Of a DNA stretch of 18,009 bases, positions 12,403 through 18,009 are shown piece by piece. The stretch comes from Planctomycetaceae bacterium. Its GTDB lineage: Bacteria; Planctomycetota; Planctomycetia; Planctomycetales; Planctomycetaceae. The position numbers and the translations under genes are program-made. Position 1 is the first letter of the stretch. Every line of letters begins with the position of its first letter. The notes under the pieces were generated by a model that was not told where the DNA came from, made no database searches, and was given only the letters and a program-made list of their open reading frames with translations. The stretch covers positions 1 to 18,009 of the forward strand of contig JAGQQB010000013.1 in assembly GCA_020426425.1 (NCBI GenBank), written 5' to 3'.

Positions 12403-15400
12403 ATGAAACTGCTGTCGATCGTTGGCGAAAACTTCGGTGTACTACATCAGCGACCATTGACGTTCAATGGTGGTCTGCAGGTGGTGTACGGACCGAACGA
12501 GGCGGGCAAGTCAACACTGCTGCGATTGATTCGCGAAACGCTCTTCGGGTTTCCCTACGCCGGACACGAGTTGAGCTGGAAGGCTGGGAGCGTCGCCGGG
12601 GAAGCGAGACTGCAATTGCGTGATGAGCGCATTGTGACTTTTCGTCGTCAGAAAGGGAGGCCCGACGTGCTGAGCGGGCACTGGGAAGACTCCAATGCGC
12701 CAATCGATGAAGAGACGATCCCGACGCTCCTGACGGGAGCCAGCAGCCAGTTGTTCAACAATCTGTTTGCGTTCTCGTTGCGTGAGCTGTTCGCCGGTGA
12801 GGAAAGCTTACGAGAAGCGGGATTGGGGGAATCGCTGTTCACCGGTGGCTGGGGGGGATTGGATCGCTTTCGCCGTGTGCAGCAGACGCTCAGCGCACAG
12901 CGTGATGAACTGTTCAAGCCGCGCGGCCGCAAGCAGCAGCTGCTGCGACTGCAACAAGAGATCCAGCAGTGCCAGCAGGAGTATCGCAAGGCACTCGTCA
13001 CACCGCAGGAACTGGATCGTGTTCGGGAGGAACTGCAGCGACTGGAGGCGGACAAAGCGAACTTGCAGGAACGTCTGCGGCAATTGCAGCGCCAAGAACA
13101 TCGGCTCGAACAACTCCGCAAAGCGCTCCCTGTCTGGCGAGAACGGCTGGCACTGCTGTCACAACTGAGCCACCTCGGAGTCCCGGAAGAACTCACGGGA
13201 GATCGGGCTGAAGAGTTGCGACGCATCAAGGGCAGGATTCGAGAGATCGAACAAGAGCTAGAGCCGCTGCTACTGCGAACAACACAGGCCGGGGACATCG
13301 AGGACCAGTCTCTCAGTGCCGGCCAGCAGGCTGTGCTCGCGCAGGCGACGGTGATCAAGACGTTGGAGCAACAGCTCTCGCAGATGCAGGCCTTCGAACA
13401 GGCGTTACCGGAACTGGAGCGAAAACGACAGGAGACCGACCGACATCTGCAGGCGGAACTCGATCGCATTGGGGGCGACTGGACGCTCGTCGACGTCGCC
13501 GAGATGAAGATTGGACTGGGTCAACGAGAGCTGCTGGCGGAACTCTGCGAACTGGCCGACGGACTGGACCGCCAGGAATCCTCCGTCGCAACGCGTGGCT
13601 CTGAGGTCCGACAGCAGTTGGAGTCGACTGAGCGCAAACTGCAAAGGATCCCGGAACATCGGTCGCTTGCCGGGCTGGAGCATCTGCTGGACCGCGCCGA
13701 TGCTTGGCGCGAACAGGCGCGACAGCGCGACTCATTAACAGCCCGGCTCACTCAACTGGATGCCGATCGACATCGGCGGGAGTCGGAACTGCAGCAGCAG
13801 TTGACGGGAGCAGGTGCGCAGCTGCTCGAGGTTCCAGCCGACTGGTCCACTTGGGCGGTGCCGCTGGCGGCGACGCTCGAAGACTGGCGTGAACGACTCG
13901 ACGACGCCACAGAGCAGCTTCGACTGCAGACGTCGCGTGTCGAGCAACTGCAGCGGGAACTGCGTGATGAACAGCTCGATCTCGCCGAGTTTGATCGACT
14001 GCATCCTCAGCTCGATCGTGACCAACTCGTGCGACTGCGTCAGCGACGGAATGCCGGTTGGGATCTGATTCAGCGTCGATTGGCGGGCGAATCGGTCCCG
14101 TCGGAAGAGATCACCGACTGGCTGGCCGCCGGAGAGCGGACAGATCTTCCGCTGGAGTTTGAGTGGCTGTTACTGGAGGCTGATCGGTTGGCCGATGTGC
14201 AGTTCACGCAGGCGGAACTGTTGGCCCGGCGCGATCAATTGACCGCCCGCATCGAACGGGACGAGCAACGACTGGCGGATGAATCAGAACTACTGCAATC
14301 GCGCGGTGAACGACTCCTCGACTTACAGCAACAGTGGCACTCGCTTTGGGCACCACTCCAACTGGAGCCAGGATCGCCGCAGGCGATGCTGGAGTGGCGA
14401 AAGGAATTCGAGGCATATGCGCGGACGGTCGACGAACAGCGACAGACGGACGAACAACTGCGGCAATTGACCGAACAGACGGCTCCCTTTGAGAAGGAAC
14501 TGACGCGAACTTTTCCCGACGCGGAAACACCGGCATCTGCACTTGCAGACGCTGAGCGTGAACTCGATGCGGCGAGACAGGCAGATTCGGATCGTCGGCA
14601 ACTGGAGCCGGAACTGGAATCACAGCGAGTGCGCATGGAGCATTTCGATCAGGAATTGATGCAACTGGCCGTGCAACGTGGCCAGCTGACCGCGCGGCAT
14701 CGTCAATTGCTCAGCGACTTGCGATTCCCCGAAACGTTGAGCCTGAAGGCGACCGAACGCACACTGCAAAGTCTGCAGGAATTGCGGAACAGTCTGCTGG
14801 CCGCACAGGAATTGCGGACGCGGGTTGAAGAGCAATCGGACCAACTGCAGTCATTCGCGACGGAGGTTGGACAACTTGTAAGTGCGATGGATCCCGCAGG
14901 TCAACTGCCATCACCGACCGCGACACTGGAGACGCTCGCCGCCCGGTTGGCGGCAGCACAACAGGCAGAAGTGGAGCTGGCGAAGCGTCGTGCTGAGGCG
15001 AACAACACCTCGCAGCAACTCACGAACCTGCAACGTCTGCAGGAACAGTTTCAACAGCAACTGGCCGAGACACTCACCGCCGCCGGTCTGTCCAGCGAGG
15101 ATGATCTCACCACACTGCTGGACCATTGGACTCGACGGCAACAACTCGAACGGAGCCTCGCAGAGTGCGATCTTCAGCTGCAGCAATTGGTCACGAATTT
15201 CGGCGAACTGGAAGATCTCAACGAGTCCGACCTGGCCGCGCAGGCAACCGAGGTGAAGCGTGAAATCGAGCAGAGCGAACAACGGTTTCAGCAGAACCTG
15301 CAACGCGCCGGAGCACTAAGCAAGCAGTTGGAGGACTGGTCGACTTCCTCACAAGTCGAGACCTTGGCCGACCGACTGCAGTCTCTACGATCTGAGTTTA

Positions 15401-16032
15401 CACAGGGAGTGGAACGCTGGGCTCCGCTGGCTCTGGCCGACGCAATGCTGCAACGAGCACTCCAGCGTTTTGAGCAGCTGCATCGGCCGCATCTGCTCGA
15501 AGATGTCGGCAAATGGCTCCAGCAGTTGACCGCTGGTCGCTATCGCGAGTTGCAGACCTCGCTCGATGACCCTGGTGTAATTCGCGTTGTGGATGAACAG
15601 GGACAGACGCGGACGCCGGATCAATTGAGCACAGGAACCAGGGAGCAGCTGTTCCTGGCCATCAGACTGGCATACGTCGTCGGCTATGCCCGCGAGCACG
15701 ATCCTTTGCCGCTGGTACTCGACGATGTGTTAGTGAACTTTGATGATGAACGCGCCAGGGAAACGCTCAAGGCGCTGCAGCAATTGGCCCAATCGCATCA
15801 GGTGCTGTTACTGACCTGCCATCAGCGAACGGTCGCGCTGGGGCAGGAACTGGGATTGCCTGAGAGTGTCCCCCTGGGACATGAGGCGGAGCAACACCTG
15901 CAATCGGATGCTGCGAACAAATCCACTGGCAAGATCGATGGGCGACGTAAACGCACACGATCAACCTCCAGCGGTGCCAGTCCGGCACTCTTTGCACTCG
16001 AACCGGGGGCAACGACATCGGAACCGGACTGA
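12403..16032 (+). CDS. YhaN-like SMC/Rad50-type AAA ATPase with long coiled coil
   Basis: This is a 1209-residue protein of the YhaN (COG4717) branch of ABC-type/SMC-like ATPases. The N-terminal half-domain has Walker A GPNEAGKST (30-38) and the Q-loop region up to about 150, with the family-typical LFNNLFAFSLRELFAGEESL. Gln/Leu/Glu-rich heptad sequence fills about 160-1040 and predicts a long coiled coil. The C-terminal half has the ABC signature LSTGTREQL (1075-1083), Walker B LVLDD (1104-1108) and a His-switch region TCHQR, then a basic, probably disordered tail from about 1150. There is no CxxC, so no Rad50 zinc hook. Relatives act with an SbcD-type nuclease (YhaO) in DNA end processing, but none is adjacent. 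ATG 12403 was chosen because MKLLSIVGENFG aligns with the family start; an in-frame GTG at 12367 adds an unrelated leader. Neither has a Shine-Dalgarno. Confidence 0.88.
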   Translation: MKLLSIVGENFGVLHQRPLTFNGGLQVVYGPNEAGKSTLLRLIRETLFGFPYAGHELSWKAGSVAGEARLQLRDERIVTFRRQKGRPDVLSGHWEDSNAPIDEETIPTLLTGASSQLFNNLFAFSLRELFAGEESLREAGLGESLFTGGWGGLDRFRRVQQTLSAQRDELFKPRGRKQQLLRLQQEIQQCQQEYRKALVTPQELDRVREELQRLEADKANLQERLRQLQRQEHRLEQLRKALPVWRERLALLSQLSHLGVPEELTGDRAEELRRIKGRIREIEQELEPLLLRTTQAGDIEDQSLSAGQQAVLAQATVIKTLEQQLSQMQAFEQALPELERKRQETDRHLQAELDRIGGDWTLVDVAEMKIGLGQRELLAELCELADGLDRQESSVATRGSEVRQQLESTERKLQRIPEHRSLAGLEHLLDRADAWREQARQRDSLTARLTQLDADRHRRESELQQQLTGAGAQLLEVPADWSTWAVPLAATLEDWRERLDDATEQLRLQTSRVEQLQRELRDEQLDLAEFDRLHPQLDRDQLVRLRQRRNAGWDLIQRRLAGESVPSEEITDWLAAGERTDLPLEFEWLLLEADRLADVQFTQAELLARRDQLTARIERDEQRLADESELLQSRGERLLDLQQQWHSLWAPLQLEPGSPQAMLEWRKEFEAYARTVDEQRQTDEQLRQLTEQTAPFEKELTRTFPDAETPASALADAERELDAARQADSDRRQLEPELESQRVRMEHFDQELMQLAVQRGQLTARHRQLLSDLRFPETLSLKATERTLQSLQELRNSLLAAQELRTRVEEQSDQLQSFATEVGQLVSAMDPAGQLPSPTATLETLAARLAAAQQAEVELAKRRAEANNTSQQLTNLQRLQEQFQQQLAETLTAAGLSSEDDLTTLLDHWTRRQQLERSLAECDLQLQQLVTNFGELEDLNESDLAAQATEVKREIEQSEQRFQQNLQRAGALSKQLEDWSTSSQVETLADRLQSLRSEFTQGVERWAPLALADAMLQRALQRFEQLHRPHLLEDVGKWLQQLTAGRYRELQTSLDDPGVIRVVDEQGQTRTPDQLSTGTREQLFLAIRLAYVVGYAREHDPLPLVLDDVLVNFDDERARETLKALQQLAQSHQVLLLTCHQRTVALGQELGLPESVPLGHEAEQHLQSDAANKSTGKIDGRRKRTRSTSSGASPALFALEPGATTSEPD

Positions 16033-16090
16033 ATGCGCGGTCAGGGAGGCAATTCGGCGGCAATCTTGCCGGAACAGCGGGCGAACACCG

Positions 16091-16118
16091 TTGATTGCCC
16101 CTAGCGGTGTGCCATAAT
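16091..16118 (+). promoter_or_regulatory. Candidate promoter for der
   Basis: TTGATT (16091-16096) and CATAAT (16113-16118) are separated by 16 bp and match five of six bases of the -10 consensus and four of six of the -35 consensus. It would give a leader of about 190 nt before the der ATG. A small hairpin (16058-16071) sits just upstream, after the YhaN-like stop codon, and could insulate the two genes. Confidence 0.4.
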
Positions 16119-16311
16119 CCGTCGTTGTCGCTGGTCGCCAGCCGCGAGTGGCGGCAGATGCATCCCGATGGCTCAGCGATGAACGGCCCGAGTACCGTCC
16201 CAGGCCTGACCGGAAGCAACCCACTTACAATGATCCAGGGCCGCAGATGCAGGCGGCACGAATCCAGGATGGGAACCGGATCAAACGTTTCGATCCCTTC
16301 AGGTCCAGTTT

Positions 16312-17667
16312 ATGTCCATCCCCAAGGTTGCCATTATTGGCCGACCCAATGTCGGCAAGAGTTCCATCCTCAACTGGCTGGCGGGGAAGTTCGTGTCCGT
16401 CGTTGATCCCACGGCCGGTGTCACGCGGGATCGAGTGACCTACCTGATGCAGTCTCAGGATCGATACTTTGAACTGATCGACACCGGTGGGATCGGCATT
16501 GTCGACTCCGATGACCTCTCCGAGGATGTCGAACGCCAGATCCAGCACGCTCTGGATGAAGCGCAGGCAATCCTGTTCGTGGTTGATGGCAGCACCGTAC
16601 CGACGGCACTGGACCGCGATGTCGCGCAGCGCCTGCGAAGGATCGACATTCCCAAACTGCTCGTGGTCAACAAGTCGGACTCGCCCAAGACCGATCTGGA
16701 AGTGCATGAGTACTACGCCTTGTCTGATGCCGCGATTCTGCAGACGAGCGTGAAGGCAAATCGGGGGAAGGACGATCTGCTGGAGGCGGTCGTCGAACTG
16801 CTGCCACCGCCGGATGAGACCGAGTCGACCTCAGGCGCGCTGCTGGCGACGGAACCGGAACTCAAGCTGGCGATTGTGGGACGCCGAAACGTTGGCAAGA
16901 GCACCTTCATTAATGCGCTCGCCGAGACCGAACGCATGATCGTCAGTGAAGTCGCCGGCACAACCCGCGACAGCGTCGACATTCGTTTCGAGCTCGATGG
17001 CAAGTCATTCGTTGCGATCGACACGCCGGGAGTCCGCAAACGCAAGAGCCTCGCCAACGACATCGAGTTCTATGGCCTCGTCAGGGCGCAAAAGAGTGTG
17101 CGTCGCGCGAATGTCGTCTTCATGTTCTTCGATGCTTCGGTGCCGATTTCTCGTGTCGACAAGAAACTGGTCGACGAAATTCAAAAGCAGAGCAAGGCGT
17201 GCGTGTTTGTCGTCAACAAGTGGGACATCGCTATTGAGCGTGGTATGACGAACGAGAAATGGGCCGACTATCTGTTCACGGAGTTTGCCTCACTGCGGCA
17301 TGTGCCAGTGGCGTTCATCACGGCCAAGGAAGAACGAAACGTCAAGCAGTTGATCAATCTCGCGCAGTCCATTTATAAGCAGTCGCGTGAACGGGTCGGG
17401 ACAGGGCCGCTCAATCGACTGCTGCAACTGGCGATGCAGGAGAACCCTCCCAAAGGAAAACGCAGCCGCAAGGCGCGGGCGTACTTCGCGACCCAAGTGG
17501 CGACCGAGCCGCCGACAATCGTCGTGAAGTGCAACGATCCCGATTTGTTTGACCCGGCCTGGAAACGGTACTTGCTCGGCATCTTTCGCGACGAACTCCC
17601 GTTCCGCGAAGTCCCGATTCGATTGTACTTTCGCGGGAAAGGTGAGCGGACCGAGGGGGATGAATAG
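16312..17667 (+). CDS. der: Ribosome biogenesis GTPase Der (EngA)
   Basis: This 451-residue protein has two consecutive Era-like GTPase domains and a C-terminal KH-like domain, the architecture unique to Der, which acts in 50S ribosomal subunit assembly. Domain 1: P-loop GRPNVGKS (10-17), DTGG (57-60), NKSD (120-123). Domain 2: P-loop GRRNVGKS (190-197), DTPG (237-240), NKWD (302-305). The KH-like part runs from about 365 and ends with LYFRGKGER, as expected. The second P-loop carries Arg where most Der proteins have Pro (GRPNVGKS), and the G5 of domain 1 is SVKA rather than SA-type. An acidic linker (about 165-183) joins the domains. ATG at 16312 has a weak AGG upstream. Length and both GTP sites are normal, so the product should be functional. 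Confidence 0.97.
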   Translation: MSIPKVAIIGRPNVGKSSILNWLAGKFVSVVDPTAGVTRDRVTYLMQSQDRYFELIDTGGIGIVDSDDLSEDVERQIQHALDEAQAILFVVDGSTVPTALDRDVAQRLRRIDIPKLLVVNKSDSPKTDLEVHEYYALSDAAILQTSVKANRGKDDLLEAVVELLPPPDETESTSGALLATEPELKLAIVGRRNVGKSTFINALAETERMIVSEVAGTTRDSVDIRFELDGKSFVAIDTPGVRKRKSLANDIEFYGLVRAQKSVRRANVVFMFFDASVPISRVDKKLVDEIQKQSKACVFVVNKWDIAIERGMTNEKWADYLFTEFASLRHVPVAFITAKEERNVKQLINLAQSIYKQSRERVGTGPLNRLLQLAMQENPPKGKRSRKARAYFATQVATEPPTIVVKCNDPDLFDPAWKRYLLGIFRDELPFREVPIRLYFRGKGERTEGDE

Positions 17668-17705
17668 TGTGCTTTGCGTGCTCTGGTCTTGTCGGCGGTT
17701 AAATC

Positions 17706-17838
17706 CGAAGCACGAAATCCGAAACAAGTCAGAAACCAGAAGGGCCAAGAGGGACGCGGCACTTGAACGAGCGGGCAGACATCACAGTTGCCGTTTTGGG
17801 CATTTTGATTTCGAATTTGTTTGGGATTTCGTGCTTCG
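17706..17838. repeat. Inverted repeat of 22-bp arms between der and hisC
   Basis: The left arm 17706-17727 (CGAAGCACGAAATCCGAAAC plus AA) and the right arm 17817-17838 are inverted copies with two mismatches, 89 bp apart. The right arm is embedded in further TTTCG-containing units (17810-17850). Parts of the left arm resemble the left edge of the window. This looks like a family of short interspersed intergenic repeats. No transposase is present and no promoter for hisC is evident within it. Confidence 0.6.
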
Positions 17839-17899
17839 CGTTTCGAGTTTAGTTTGGACCGATCACTCCACTCATCCTTCCCCGTACTTTTCCAAGCCG

Positions 17900-18009
17900 A
17901 TGTCTCTGTTCCGCCCCAATGTTGATCGACTCGCCGCGTATGTCCCCGGTGAACAGCCGCAGGAGTCCGGTTGGGTTAAGCTGAATACCAACGAGAATCC
18001 CTATCCTCC
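17900..18009 (+). CDS. hisC: Histidinol-phosphate aminotransferase, 5' end only
   Basis: Thirty-six codons remain before the window ends. The translation starts MSLFRPNVDRLAAYVPGEQP and continues to KLNTNENPYP. The segments YVPGEQP and LNTNENPYPP are hallmarks of the N-terminus of HisC, the PLP-dependent enzyme that converts imidazole-acetol phosphate and glutamate to histidinol phosphate in histidine synthesis. The PLP lysine and the rest of the fold lie outside the window. ATG at 17900 has no clear Shine-Dalgarno. Other fold-type I aminotransferases related to HisC cannot be fully excluded from so short a piece. Confidence 0.85.
   Translation, partial: MSLFRPNVDRLAAYVPGEQPQESGWVKLNTNENPYP

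Noticed and set aside
12648..13469. 273-residue minus-strand open frame rich in Ser, Cys and Arg
   Set aside because: This is the classic antisense shadow of a Gln/Leu/Glu-rich coiled coil.
12897..15500. Repeated CAGCAG/CTGCAG-like strings within the YhaN-like gene as a DNA repeat
   Set aside because: They are explained by the Gln/Leu-rich coiled-coil coding sequence and have no fixed period at the DNA level.
1..18009. CRISPR arrays, tRNA or rRNA genes, insertion sequences, integrases, toxin-antitoxin or known defence operons
   Set aside because: I looked for regularly spaced repeats, cloverleaf-like segments, transposase or integrase motifs and paired small genes, and found none that could be supported.

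Overview
The window looks like chromosomal DNA of a planctomycete (Planctomycetota, probably order Planctomycetales). The evidence is the gene content: a DUF1559 pseudopilin-like protein with an H-X9-DG C-terminal motif, two DUF1501 proteins, a secreted Cys-type sulfatase, short exported LamG/DUF1080-like and tandem HMA proteins, a Der GTPase with GRRNVGKS in its second P-loop, moderately GC-rich DNA, and many starts with weak or no Shine-Dalgarno. This is inference from families; no rRNA or other phylogenetic marker is present.

Layout. 1-3238: an unusual aldehyde dehydrogenase (minus) diverges from a DUF1559 protein (plus), which ends at a clear intrinsic terminator. 3239-4226: the 3' part of an M41-like protease gene and the 5' part of a DUF1501 gene (both minus) meet at a poly-A tract flanked by two inverted arms that closely resemble the Illumina P5 adapter. 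I read this as an assembly or sequencing artefact, so gene order across about 3620 should not be trusted. 4390-6194: a sulfatase followed by yraN (minus, 32 bp apart). 6367-7683: a stand-alone winged-helix/AAA+ ATPase (plus), convergent with a complete DUF1501 gene (7858-9231, minus), which has a 526-bp upstream region containing hairpins and no recognisable gene. 9758-11042: two exported proteins in tandem, a double HMA domain protein and a LamG/DUF1080-like protein. 11124-12176: a TroA-like Zn/Mn-binding lipoprotein (minus) without its permease or ATPase. 12403-16032: a 1209-residue YhaN-type SMC-like ATPase with no SbcD/YhaO partner next to it. 16312-17667: der. 17900-end: the first 36 codons of hisC.

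How the genes fit together. There is no single pathway. The sulfatase and DUF1501 proteins fit the exported repertoire common in this phylum. The HMA protein and the metal-binding lipoprotein both point to extracytoplasmic metal handling, but they are convergent and separated by a terminator-like hairpin, so co-regulation is not shown. der, yraN and hisC are housekeeping genes. I found no CRISPR array, tRNA, rRNA, insertion sequence or convincing new defence system. The most important observation is technical: the adapter-like chimera at 3596-3652. The most interesting biological leads are the tandem HLCCGxC metal-binding protein and the orphan YhaN-like ATPase.
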